From Datisca glomerata (taxonomy: Eukaryota; Streptophyta; Magnoliopsida; Cucurbitales; Datiscaceae): a DNA stretch of 64,000 nucleotides. A model generated the notes under the pieces. It saw only the letters and a program-made list of their open reading frames with translations. It did no database searches and had not been told where the DNA came from. Made by a program: the position numbers and the translations under genes. Below, piece after piece: positions 11,371 through 23,802 of this stretch; positions within the stretch are counted from its first letter, which is position 1, and each line of letters begins with the position of its first letter. The stretch is taken from NCBI GenBank assembly GCA_003255025.1, contig QANY01004768.1, forward strand, positions 248,001 through 312,000. Direction: 5' to 3'.

Positions 11371-12066
11371 GTTTATATATGGTGTGTTTGATGATTTTTC
11401 GGGTATAGCAGACCTATATAGATAATATACCGAATTGAAAGATGCTAGAATTAATGATGTAATTAATGCTATAAATTTAAAATTTAAAATACATAATTTA
11501 TATATGGTGTGTTTGATAATTTTCCGGGTACATCAGAGGTATAAAGATGATATACCGATTTGAATTATGCTAGAATTAAGGATGTAATTAATACTTAAAA
11601 TTTATAATTTAAAATACATAATCTATATATGGTGTGTTTGATGATTTTTCGGGTATATTAGATGTATATAGATGATAAACTGATTTGAAAGATGTTAAAA
11701 TTAAAGATGCGATTAATGCTCAAATTTTGAAGTTTGAAATACATAATCAATAAATTGTGTGTTCGATGATTTTTCGGGCACATCAGACGTATGTGGATGA
11801 TATACCGATTTGACATATGCTATAATTAATGTAATTATGCTCAAAATTTGAAATTTGACTAATCTATAAATGATGTGTTTGATGATTTTGTGGGTATATC
11901 AGAGGTATATAGATATATTGATTTGAAATATGCTAGAATTAAGGATATAATTAATGCTCAAATTTTGACATTTGAAATATCTAATCTATATATGGTGTGT
12001 TTGATGATTTTTTGGGTATATTAGGGGTATATAGATGATATATCAATTTGAAAGATGATATATTAA
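11371..12066 (+). repeat. Tandem array, ~125-bp unit, six copies
   Basis: Units begin near TATATGGTGTGTTTGATGA and contain TTTTTCGGGTATATCAGA and GATATACCGATTTGAAA. Copies of the GGTGTGTTTG core sit at 11381, 11506, 11631, 11756, 11872 and 11994: spacing exactly 125 bp three times, then 116 and 122. The array starts about 430 bp downstream of the GDSL stop codon. Copies differ by scattered substitutions and small deletions. Confidence 0.9.
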
Positions 12067-13850
12067 TTTTTTCAAATATATCAAAAGCATATAGACGAAG
12101 AACTCAACCGTGTAGCTTCGAAAATTGCCTATGTATTATGAGAAAAGAAGATACACGGTCTAAACTAATTTTTCTTCAAAGTTGCTGAATATTCGATACA
12201 GATAATGTCAATAATTTGAAGAATGATTCCTTTACAAACTTTAGCTAATACTAAGAAAAATATAACCAATCATTAATTATCCCCTGATTTAATTAAAAAG
12301 AAAAATAAAATAAAATAATATTTGAATTACAAATCATTAATTACCAGATTTTTTAATTAATTACAAGAATCGACAAAATCAGATTATGAAATCTGTATAT
12401 TCAAGGTTAAAAGTGTCAATCTATAATTTTATCAACAGTTGGTTGATGACGTGATAGTAAAAATTGTTTATTTACCTAAAGTTTGGGAAAATACTGTTAT
12501 TTCTTAAATTAGTTTTTAAAACTTATCTATTTTGTGCAATTACTTTAAACTGACCCTAAAATATAAGGTCAAAAATGAGCTTTCTTCAGGAAATAGACCA
12601 ATTTCAATAAGAAATGTGAAAAATGACCCAGTTACAAATTATCATAAAAAATAGCCTAAAATAAAAAGAAAACACTGCTTATAACATTAAAGAATATAAA
12701 AATTTACACTTCAACCCTCTCTTCTTGTTTAACACGTTCACATGCACATTAACTCATCCACCTCTCCCAAAATTCAAAACACACGCCTCTTTCTTCCTTC
12801 TTTCATAAATTTCACAGAAAATCGACATTATAACTCCTCCATCAACACTTCTCTACTCTGAAATAGTAGCATAAATAGAGGTACGTAGGAAATATACTTC
12901 TACAACTTCTTTATCAAACAAAATCTACGGCTTCTACAAACAAACCCTATGTATTTCTGACGATACTTTTTTAGGTTTGAAAACTCAGAAATTCTCAAAG
13001 AAGAAAGCATCAAGAACACAAGAAATATTGTGATCGATCACCGGTATTTTAGGTATATACGCAAAATACAAGCATTTTATAATAAAAAACTTAGGGTTTA
13101 CGAAATGTACTGCTTTTGCAAAGTACAAGAATATATGAAGACTAAGATGTACACGGCTATCGTCGAGAGGTATTTTTTCTATACATTCACATAGATTCAT
13201 GCATTCTGAGTCTACTTTTTATGAACATTCTGCATGCAAGAAAACATCTACTAATTTCATAGAAGAAAACATTCACTGTGTTTTTGCCGAGTATATTTTC
13301 TACAAATTCATACAAGAAAAAAGTATTTGCTCTGGATTTAGTTTTTTGTTTACTGATTGTGTAATACTGCGATTTTTTGTAAACGGATTATAAATTGGTT
13401 GTAAACTAATTATAAATTAAATGTGTACAGCATAATAAAGTCGTTATAAATTGATTGTAAACTGATTATAAATAAATTCTGAGAAACTTTTTGTAAACCG
13501 ATAATAAATTGAATGATAAAAAACCAAGTTCATACAAGAAACAATGTTTATTATAAACTAATCTAAGTTCTAGTTCTGTGGTCGTATACAATAAACTAAT
13601 TAAAAATTCCTATTGACTAAACAATGCTTATTATAAGTTTGCTGTAAATATAAAATAAAGTGATTATAAGAATTGTTACTACTTTTTGTATAGACTTAGC
13701 CAAGTACAACATTTGTTGTTTATGTTGTTGATGTTTATTGTTGTTATTGCGACTTTCAAATGTTTACTGTAAGCATATATCATATACTTAGTTTTATAAA
13801 CAGTTAATATGCATTAAACTCAAATTATAAAACTTTCAGAAAACTTATTA
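12067..13850. other. Intergenic, AT-rich, no gene supported
   Basis: Contains only short frames. Between 13380 and 13680 there is a loose, degenerate reiteration of TTGTAAACTGATTATAAATT and variants. Two frames of about 65-70 codons near 13.0-13.4 kb show no domain or signal. This region may be part of the decayed transposon that continues to about 15.8 kb. Confidence 0.5.
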
Positions 13851-13854
13851 TCAA

Positions 13855-15830
13855 TTGTTATTTGAATACAGGGATAAGGGAAAAGGGAAACTAAAAGCCA
13901 AAAGTACAGCTATAGTGAAGGCAAAACCATCTCCAAGGACATATGTTAATATGTTGGATGAGAAGGCTTCTATCCGCAATGCATTGATAAATGCTGGTGT
14001 AAAAGTATGTGTGTGTGTATATATATTAAGTCTAGATAGAAATTTGTTTCATATGTTATAAACCATATTAATTTTACTATTATACGCAGACACAAAAAAA
14101 ACAAGTCAAAGACTAAAAAATCTTACTTCTAGTTTTATCTCTAATGCTGACAACATCGATGATAGTATTGAGAGTTACAAAAAGTCAATAACTTTAGCAA
14201 CAACATCTACAATCAAGAATGTCGAGAAAGCTCAGCCAACTACTTATGAAGATGAGATAAGCAATCATATTGCATCATTACTTTTCTTATATATATATAT
14301 AATATGAACTATCACTTAAAATGATGGTGCTAAGTTAAATCTTATATACATATATAAAGTTGGGTGTGTGTACATTAAATTATGTCAAGTGTCATATCCC
14401 ACCTGTTGCTAAGAGTCCCTCCCAATTTATCTTTAGTGAATGTGTAAAAATTTGACTTATTATTTGAATTAATAAAGTTAGGAAAAATCAAAAGGCAACC
14501 TAAATAATGTATTGCATTAATATTAATTATTGTATTCATAATTATTTAATTAAGCCATTTATTTATTGCAGTTATTTAATTAAAATTTTAAGATTATTCT
14601 AATTATACAATTAATCTATACTTTTTCTAAATGCAAGTTAAAGTTCAATTATATATATATATTATAAAGTGGATAATAGAACATCTCTCATGATTAAATA
14701 ATTCATAATTTCATAAAATAAATCATTTTATTTACTTTCGAATAGAAATGTTTGTATGCTATTTTATCTATAGATATAGAGAAAATAGGCATGTTATTAC
14801 AATTAATATATATATAATGGGAGTGTTAATTAATACTAATTTATTAGACAATTAATTACAAAGAAAGACAAGGCGTTTAAACGTTTAAAAGAAAAGAAAT
14901 TGTTATTTCCTTCTTCGGTATGTTGTATTTACTTTTGTTTTAATAAAGAGATTTAATATTTAATTATGGATTGTTAAACAAAATTAGAAGATGACTTTTT
15001 CATTGTCCTTTATAAACTTATAGCTTTTGAAAATTCTAATCTTAAAAAAAAAGACTTTTCATTGTCCTTTGTAAACTTATAGTTTTTGGAATTTCTAATA
15101 TTCTTTAATGATTATTAAGATTATACTTCAAAAGATTTTACCTCTTTAACCATAAATAAGTACTTACTCTTTTCTCAACCACCAGATCTCTATCGTTTGT
15201 TTTCTTTTAGAAGATTTTTGTTTTCGATATGCCATGAATGAGTATACTCTATTCAAATTTTGTTTGATATGATGTTTACATGACTCTTATGATCAGGTAA
15301 AAATAACTCAACTATTTGTTTTCATAGAAAATGTCATAGTTTTTTCAATTAAAACTTTACTTTTGGATTACAATTAATCAAATTTTATATGCATCACATG
15401 ACACACATCAATTATGCATTTTACAAAATATGCCGTAAACTCTTAAGTTGGCAAAACTGTATTGTGTGGAAACTCTCATCCGAGGAAAACAAGATGGAAC
15501 AAACATTGATTTAGATCATCTTAGGATGTTGGATAATGATGATTTATTTGAAAAATACCCATGAGGTAGGCTATCTTATGAAATCATGTTGGATTACATA
15601 GTTAGATTCCATCATAAAGCAGATTCAAAGGTTAGTGGATTTGAGGGCTTTCCATTATCATTAATCATATGGGCATATGAAACAATTCCATTGTTATCGA
15701 CTGGTAAATATGCCAAAAAGTTGGAAAGTTCTCTACCTAGAATATGCAATTGGGAGTCAACAAAGCAATCAGATTGAAAAGAGCTGGAAATTGCACTATT
15801 TGAATGCAACACTGTAAGTAAATATGCTAT
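13855..15830 (+). pseudogene. Decayed MULE-type gene with a DUF1985 (Ulp1-associated) domain
   Basis: Exon-like remnants are strung along the plus strand: 13855-14010 (basic, KGKGKLKAKS), 14090-14280 (Ser/Thr/Lys-rich), and 15440-15830. The last carries the DUF1985 signature, with GRLSYEIM and later GFPLSLIIWAYETIPLL. This domain occurs in plant proteins found with Ulp1-type proteases carried by Mutator-like elements. The copy is broken: TGA stops replace what should be Trp codons just before GRLSYE (~15562) and after KQSD (~15776), each a single G-to-A change, and AT-rich filler separates the pieces. No transposase or catalytic protease part is visible. Family call rests on pattern memory of the GFP-L-IWAYE-IP motif. 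Confidence 0.55.
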
Positions 15831-16010
15831 AAAACTTTTAGTAATAAATTGAATACTGATTTAAGTTTCAACCAGATTTGTTAAAACTATCTATATTGGT
15901 ATTTTTTGTTGGATAATATGACATTTATGCATATATGATTGGGTAAGCAAGACACGAACTTGTGATTAATGTAGTTTGGATATGAATAGAGCTCAATGAA
16001 GTGGTAACTA

Positions 16011-16114
16011 GCTAACTAAATTCTTAGTGTTTGTTGCTATTTCTGTTATTGAATATTTATTAGCTAACTAAATTCTTAGTGTTTAATACTATTTCTTTTA
16101 TTGAATATTTGTTA
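16011..16114 (+). repeat. Tandem duplication, 52-bp unit
   Basis: Two copies of a unit starting GCTAACTAAATTCTTAGTGT (16011 and 16063) and ending near TTGAATATTT. No coding content. Confidence 0.75.
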
Positions 16115-16381
16115 GTGCATATCAAGGTAATGATATATAACTTATAGGGCGTTATTAGAAACTCTAAATATTTAGAAGTACAATGTAACATAAACCTTCA
16201 AACTCCACCAAAAGATAGTCACTGACTACTAATTCATTGTATATTTTGTTTTATGGATTATATATCATAATATATTTTATATTTGAATCAATTTTTGTTG
16301 TGTACAAAAAACTTCTCAATAAAAAATATAGTATGCTACATAAAAACATACAGTAAATATATATGTATATTTACTGTAAAA

Positions 16382-17252
16382 GGGGGTTCTTCCCTTTGCC
16401 CCATCATTTAGTGTAAAAAACTTGTTTCAGCCTTGAGATTTTGTTCTGGTAATCACATTGTAAATCTCATTTCTAAATCCATGAGATGTTGAAACGAATA
16501 ATGAAATGGGTCACTGATTTGGACATTGAAATGTCTTTATTTCTTGTTAAAAGAGAGTAGACTACTTGCCACTCTTTAAATTTTGTCTGAATTTGTTCGG
16601 GTAATGTGTCTAGTGTAATACCGAAATTATCCCACCAGACAAGAAACCAATTAGATAGCTCGTTGTTGAGAACTTGTGGACAAATTTTGATAAACCATGT
16701 ATGGTTGTAGACAAGATTCTTATTATAAAATATATAAATAAATGAATCAATATAATTTCAATAACTATATTTTGTTTCTTTATTACTGATGTCCAAACTA
16801 CGAGTTGTATGTGGATAGATACCCCATTGACTAATGGGCATGATATTACGGATAATAACCTTACTGAAAGTAATGGGGCCAGTGTTTTTGTTGGGATCAT
16901 GGAGTGTGCTTAATCTCTATAGTTGTTGTTTCTATAATGATTGCCTCATAGATATATCTATATTGGTCGAAATGAGAGGGAAATTGTTGAGTTGACAAAT
17001 ATCGCTTCTTAATTTTCTATGGATCAATCATCCATTTTTCATCTGCGGATTCAATGAAGAGAATTGTCTATTTTGTTATATTGTTGATAATATATTGTTC
17101 TAAGATGAGGAGGACATCATTAGCATTTTTGCTAGAAGAAACCTCTTGTGTTCTGTTGAGATTGGGAAATTCTGACGGCAAAAAAATATCATCTTGTTTT
17201 CAATGGCATAATTGCCTCTGCCTCGGCCGCGACCACGATTTCTGTTACTCAT
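16382..17252 (-). pseudogene. Viral ORF2, N-terminal half (broken)
   Basis: Begins with ATG at 17252-17250, which overlaps the polyprotein stop as ATGA, the arrangement used for coupled translation in some caulimovirids. The start codes for an RG-rich segment (NRGRGRGRGN). Later parts include a Trp- and Tyr-rich region (NWFLVWWDNFG near 16.62 kb) of a type recurring in plant endogenous pararetrovirus second ORFs. At least five in-frame stops interrupt it. It ends at the left edge of the insert; its continuation is at the other end of the element (23.80-23.38 kb). Function is unknown in the family. Confidence 0.65.
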
Positions 17253-20200
17253 GATGATCCATGTAAATATTCACGGGTTAGAAAGTCGGGTAAATAATTA
17301 TGTTCACCTTTGACATATTCAATATCAAAGTCAAATACTGATAATATACTTTGCCAAAAGGAAAATATTTGTTTAGATGTGAAATTTTGAACATTTTTTT
17401 TGAATATATGTTTCACTGCAGAGCAATCAACTCTAAATAAAAAATGATGGTTTAGAAGATCATCTTGGAAATTTAAAATTTTATGATAGATAAACATTCA
17501 TGTTTAATAGTAGGGTATTTTAATGCTAGTATTTTCCAAACTTCTGAGGTAAATCTTAAGAGTTCTTCCTTTTAACTGTTTGGATTAAATTGTTTAAGAA
17601 TTCCTCCATATCTCTTGTTAGAGGCATCAATCTCTAGAACTTTTTTTCAGCTAGGATTAGGTGAAGATAAACAAAATAATTGTGTGATTTTTGTTTTAAT
17701 ACGTTGGACTACAAGAGTGTGTTCTGGAGACCAAAGTTCATGATTTTTGGTAAGTCGGGTATAAAGAAGATAGGCATCTTGAGATAAATGTGGATAAAAG
17801 TCGCTAATGTAATTAAGACTTCCTAAAAATCTCTGTAATTGAGTTTTGTCCTTTATTTCATATGGAGATTTAGAAGCAAACTCTACACTTTTGTTAATGG
17901 GAATAATTGTTCCATTAGTAATGTTATGTCCAAGGAAACAGACGTCAATTTGAAAAAGTTTTATGTAGAAACAGAAAGAACTAAACCATTTCTGATAATA
18001 ACATTCTAAAATATCTTAAGATTTTGAAATGTTGTTAAAGAGAAGATGAAAAAATTAACACATCATCAATATAATAGATTATAAATTTAGTATAAGTATT
18101 AAATATATCATTCATGATATGCTGGAATTCAGAAGGACCATTTTTTACACCAAACGGTAAAACGTTCCATTCATAATAGCCAAAAAGTATTGTAAAAACA
18201 ATTTTATACCTATCATGTTCAGTAATTTGGATTTGCCAAAATTCTGATTTAAGATCAAATTTCGAAAATACTACTGAATCATGTAGTCTATCTAGAATAT
18301 CTTTTTTGTTCGGTATGGGATACCTAATCCATTATAAGGCATCATTTACAGGTTTATAGTTAATAATTAATCTCTGAGTACCTCTTTCTATTTCTGCATT
18401 CTTGTTATCATAAAATGTTGTACAACTTCAAGGGGAGTGACTAGGTCGAATTAAGTTTTCTATAAAAGGAATGTGATTTCTGTTTTACACATTTATGAGT
18501 ATTCCTTCTTCATCCGACTAGGTCTAGATTTAGTCAAAATATTTCTTTTATCAAAATCCTGATTATAAGAAAGAGAAATAATATGTTTCTTTCTATCCCA
18601 AAAAATATTAAGAATTTCACCGCAAATTTCTATTTGGAAGTCCTGTAAGATAATTTTAATCTTATTCTATATAGAAGGTTGCTGAATCTTTTGTTCAATA
18701 GTAAGAAATTGAACTTCTTTTGGAATAAAATTTATTTGGTTTTCTTCATGTTGGACAAGATCTTTTAGTTGATCTAAATATTTAGTATACGGTGTAGTTA
18801 TAAATTCAAAAGTTATGTTTCTGTTATTAATATAAGAATGTATTCATGCAGTATCTATACTAGTGATAGACATTATAAGATATAAAGAATGTGTGCCTGA
18901 AATAATACTTTGAGTCATATTTTTTATTAAAACAAATGCAGTTGGTAGGGAAATACCTTGATTATAGATAACTACCTCAAGGGGTTTATATTGAATACGA
19001 ATAGAATTACCACTAGCACTTGTTAGTGATTGCGTAGTTTTCTGAAAGTATTTGATAGGAATTAAATCTTCTTGTATACAGTTCATGTCAGTGCCACTAT
19101 CAATAAGTGCAATGGCATCTTTGATTATAAAATCTGGTTTTATAATAAAAGCAATTCCGGTATACCATTTTTAAAAAGTAACCTTATTCATTAAGAATAA
19201 ATATTGATTATCTTTAGGTTAGGTAGAAGATTCAGGTTTATCTTCAGGAGCTTTCCCTTTAGAAAATTATCATTTAATATCATTAAGATCCTGGATAATA
19301 ATATGATTAGCAGTTTGCAACTGTTTTATCTCAATTTTTAAAATATTGATTTCCATCTTCAAATCCTGGATGGTTACAAGTTTTTCAAGAGTAGGAGTTT
19401 TCTGAAGTCGTTTCATAACTTCCTTCATACTATAACTTTTATGGGGAGGAGATTGTTATGATTAGTGTGATTCTGATAACAAAGTTCAAGAAATTTTAAT
19501 TTTATTTCGGGATCAGTTATCTGGTCAGCAAGAATAAGCATGGACTACTGGGTGTCAGTTAAAACATTAAGGCTAGGTTGACTAAGATCAAGACCATTCA
19601 TCTTAACAATAGCCTTCCAGTCATTAGCTTCAGTTAACATGTTACAATTTCTAGAAGAACAACAAGGTTCTGGATTATTAGAAGAAGAAAAAGATTCAGA
19701 AGAGGAATAAATCTCAGCTAAATCATTATATGAACTAGATTCAGAAGTACTATCTTCATCAGAAAGAAAATTTAAAATCTTCTGTTGAATTTCGTCATCC
19801 AAGGACATCTCATTAAAGCTTTTGTTTTAGCTTAGACTTGTATTTATTTGCGTAATGTCTAGTTAAACCACATTTGTAACATTTTATTTGAGATTTATCT
19901 TTTTTAAAATAAGAGGGGTTTTTTACTGGTTTTCTCGCCTAGGTCTCTATGATAATTAGAATGAGGTAATTTTTTGGAAGAGTATTTTTTATAAGGCTTT
20001 ATTTTCTTAAAAAGGCTTAGGAATTCTGAAAGTATGATGATACTAGATTTTTGTGTCATAGGCAAATCGATCACAAAATTCTCCTAATTTTTTCTGTTGG
20101 TAAGATTCTGGTGTTTCATCATCTGTAGTAACTTCATGCCATTGCATAAAGATAATCCTTCTTCAATGACTATTCCAATAAGATGACATAAGAATATTGT

Positions 20201-22738
20201 TCTTAAGGGATATCTATTTGGTCATGTTTATCTCTTAATCTTTTTCTAAATTTTTCTGCAAAGAGGTTAGGTAGTCCATCAATGAACTTTGCCTTCCAAT
20301 GTTCACTGTTAGCATCAAATCTCTGCATGACTTTCATCAGAAAAACATCTTTATACCACCTAAATGGGTTAAAGATGGGCATCTAAGATTCTGAAGAAAT
20401 TCTCTATGTCTATCTGTATTGATAATTCATAGTCCTACAAAATGGTGTAGAATAGCTTGGGCTAAGGCATAACAATCATCTTCGGTTTTAGTCTCAGTCC
20501 TAGTAAGAGGAACAATAATAGTTTTAAAGGAATTTAAGATTTCAGTTTGCTAGGTTACAGTGAGACAGTTATCCCACTATCCTTTAAGAATTCATGTAAA
20601 ACCGTTAACCAGAAATCTGTAAATTTAATGATCAGTGTTATCATTCTATTTACAAACAGATGCATACATAATCATGTGGTGCATGGTTTCAAATATTTGG
20701 TATTCATTTTTATCATCTATATTTCATTCATAGATACTTTTTTCGTGATAAGATTTCTGGATATGAAAGAAATATTCTTCATAAAGGATATCCTAGGGAG
20801 TATGTCTGGGATAATAATAACGGCCTGGTCCTGTTAAAGCCATACGAGTTGTAGGTTTCCTGAAGTAGGAAATTTTACTGATAGTATCATCAAAGTTTTT
20901 CTGGATATCTAAGATGTGGGAAAGAGTGTAATCCTCTGTGTTGTCTTCAGGTTGATCTTTATTCATCATGTTAATTTGTCCTAATGATTCGGGATGATCA
21001 GTAATTTTCAAATCTCTGATTTTGTTAATGAGAGTTGTCATAAACTTCTCATACTTCTTACTGGATTTTATCTTAAAGTTGGTAACTTCAAGAGGTGGAT
21101 TGATAGTTACAGGTTGGAGATCAAGAGTCTTAGGTTTAGGTTGAACCTGACATTGATCATAAATGTTATCAATCTGGTCTTCTATTCTGGTTAATTGATT
21201 TTATACAGTTTGGAGGAAAAGATTGGTATAATTATTATATTTGGTTAAAGGTAACATATCTTTAACTTTGACAGATTCTTGTTGAAGGGGTTTTTCAGGT
21301 ACTTCAACATAAGAGTTGATAACTAACGGTTTAAGATTATCATTACATGGAGCAAGCTCCAGGGATAAGGGTGGAGGATGAATAGATTGATAAGTCTTAC
21401 CACTAGTTGTTATCCAGCTTCTATGGATGCCTGCTAACACATTTAATTGGTCTTTATCATGTAAATACAGTTGGGGTGTAAACTCGCAATACCATTCAGG
21501 GAAAGGTTTAAGATATTGATTTTTATCTAGATGATAATAATACTGAGTTTTCAGGGTTTGTAACTGTGGTGGAGTATGAGTTTTGAAATACCATGCTCTA
21601 AATTTCTGATACATGGGTTGCATAAAATCCTGATTAAGCTGTTTTCTCAAATCACTATTTGGAGAAAAATCCATTAGATATTAAATTGTATGTCACTAGA
21701 GGTTGGGCTGTTAGGCCTTCTGTTGTCATAAACACCATGAGGTATTTGATTATCAGATATATGAATACTCCTAATATAATCTTCAGGAATAGTATATTTT
21801 ACTGAAGGACTAAAGGATTTATCAGATCCTATGGGTTCAGATATGAATTGTCTAGATGATTCTGGAAAGTCAACGTTATAGGCATGAATACTTCTATAAC
21901 TATGACTAGAAAAGGTTCTAGTTAAGAGTTTCTAAAATTTGAGGTATATATTTCCTCATTGAGTCAGAATGACAAGATTGCCTGATAATAAGTCTGGTAG
22001 GTACACCATTAGAGATTTGCCATTTTTTTGGAAAAATAATTTCTTCTCAATGTATCATCCTAGGGATAGCTACTTGGCTGCTGAAAAAGTTAGTATCAAT
22101 AAGGACAATGTGTCATTGTTCACTTTGTTTTCTGGTATAAAGATTTAAGGTAGAAAAAATCTTAAGGTGAATCCTGAATAGAATAACGAAAGGTGCAGAT
22201 CCAAGTAAATACTCATAACCATGAGAAAGAACTCTAAGCTCTAAGACCTTAGATAAATTACTGTCAGAGAGAGCTATACTCAGATTAGGATAAATATTAA
22301 AATATACTAGTCCATGTGAAAGACTGGTTCCAATGGCTCCCATAAGGGATGCTTTCTAGTCATCTACCATCTCTAAGGGTGCATTGAATACTGGTGTTTT
22401 GGCCAAGTAAGGTTAAAGGTTTAAATGCTATATGTACAAGTCCTATATGCAGATATTTATACTTTCGCATAAAATGATACAAATCATGGGTATTCAGTAA
22501 ATAAATGATATCATCATTATTCTGTAAATGATTTTATAAATTATTTCCTACTGGTAAAATCAAAGGTTCTGATTTTATAAATTATTTCCGGTTTAACTTT
22601 GGGTATAGTCCATTTATCCAAAGTTTCTTTTACATCCTGATAAGCAATAAGTCCAGTTACTTCTGAATCTGATGTTACGGTATTAGCTACGGCAGTGATA
22701 AAAGGATATGACATGTTGTAAAGTGACCATGTATGCAT
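17249..22738 (-). pseudogene. Viral polyprotein remnant: movement, coat, protease, RT, RNase H
   Basis: Starts with ATG at 22738, 38 bp after the primer site. A 30K-type movement-protein region (22738-~22110) carries YKYLHIGLVHI and SHGLVYFN. A coat-like region covers ~21.67-19.85 kb. The zinc knuckle at ~19865-19881 reads CYKCGLTRH but its last Cys is replaced by Tyr. The aspartic protease motif is DSG (19093-19101), followed by T-D-MNCIQE. The reverse transcriptase catalytic motif YIDD is intact (18059-18073). RNase H ends with IEYVKGEHNYLPDFLTRE and a TGA at 17249. Numerous stops and frameshifts break the frame, for example after 22541, around 21.2 kb and between 19.0 and 17.5 kb. No complete enzyme could be made. 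Confidence 0.8.
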
Positions 22739-22775
22739 AATTTAAAAGAAATATAGACACTAATATAACCAAATT

Positions 22776-22792
22776 CATGGCTTTGGTACCGA
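22776..22792 (-). promoter_or_regulatory. Primer-binding site, tRNA-Met type
   Basis: On the minus strand this reads TCGGTACCAAAGCCATG. It closely matches the plant initiator tRNA-Met complement TGGTATCAGAGCC used by Caulimoviridae and many LTR elements. It sits just before the polyprotein start. Confidence 0.7.
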
Positions 22793-23136
22793 CTTGGGGG
22801 CTAACCAATACGCACCCATTAAGTGTGGGGGCTAACCAATATACATCTAGTTAATTCAAGAAACATAGTAAATCATAGCTAACACGCTTGTCAACGATTT
22901 ACATGGGTCAACGGTCCTAACGCAATCCCTACTTGACGGACCTTACCAATACGTGATTTAGTTGACGTCCCACTAACTATTTATTTATTGTTCCTCAAAC
23001 TTACAAGAATAATGTTTGCAGGAGTGAGATTAGTAGTAATTCAAAAGAAGGCTTAGATAGAGAAGTTAGAGAGAACGAATAACATATTATAATTATTGAT
23101 CTGCACATGAGCGTTTTGCCTATTAAGGGTGAGACT

Positions 23137-23146
23137 CCCTTTTATA
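23137..23146 (-). promoter_or_regulatory. Pararetroviral promoter TATA box
   Basis: TATAAAAGGG on the minus strand, about 350 bp upstream of the primer site. Upstream on the same strand lie two imperfect 58-bp direct copies (plus-strand starts 23231 and 23289) around CTTTATGAAAAG, an enhancer-like arrangement reminiscent of duplicated caulimovirus enhancers. A leader with several short frames follows. Activity is not known. Confidence 0.55.
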
Positions 23147-23374
23147 CTACAAAAAGTAAAGATACAGGAAAAGAAAGATAATGTGGCGTGTCTTGGATGA
23201 GTTAGAGTTGTACATCCTATCTTCTGTGATGAATCTTCTTTATGAAAAGCATATTTGTCATTTTCTATTAGTGGGTATATGTGAGTGGGAATCTACTTTA
23301 TGAAAAGTAGATTTATCGTCTTCTGTTGGTGGGTATCTGCTTTTGTTTGTCGTTGTTGGTAATGAGAGACAAGA

Positions 23375-23802
23375 TTAGACTTTTGCTTTACCCTTATTGT
23401 CTTCTTCCATTTTTTCTGAGATCAGCGTGGTGAGTGAATCCCAGAAATTTGCAATGGTAGGATCGGATGGTTCTAGATCCTGGCTTTCTCCAACCAAAAT
23501 GCTGGATGCATTGTCATCAGATCCTGTTTGGCTGCTTACTGATTTCATGGATAGATCTTCTGTAACGAGGGCATGCAGAAACTGCTCTTTGATGTAATCC
23601 ATGGTTTTGACGAGTAATTCATTTTCAGGTAGATTAAGCAATTGTTGTTTTAACTCTAGTTGAGCATTGATGAAATGATTTTCCAATTAAGGCTGGTAGA
23701 GCTTTTGGGATGGCATCAAAACAGGCTTGGGTATGAGTTTTGATAGCCTTAATTAATTCTGAAAAATGAGGGTTCATCTCTTTGTCACACCATTTAGTGT
23801 AA
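23375..23802 (-). pseudogene. Viral ORF2, C-terminal half (broken)
   Basis: Starts at the right edge of the insert, next to (AT)n, without its own start codon. It runs through NPHFSELIKAIKTHTQ, shifts frame near 23690, continues with ENHFINAQLELKQQ and ends with KMEEDNKGKAKV and a stop at 23375. The promoter follows immediately. Position and frame show that it is the downstream part of the ORF2 that starts at 17252. Confidence 0.65.
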
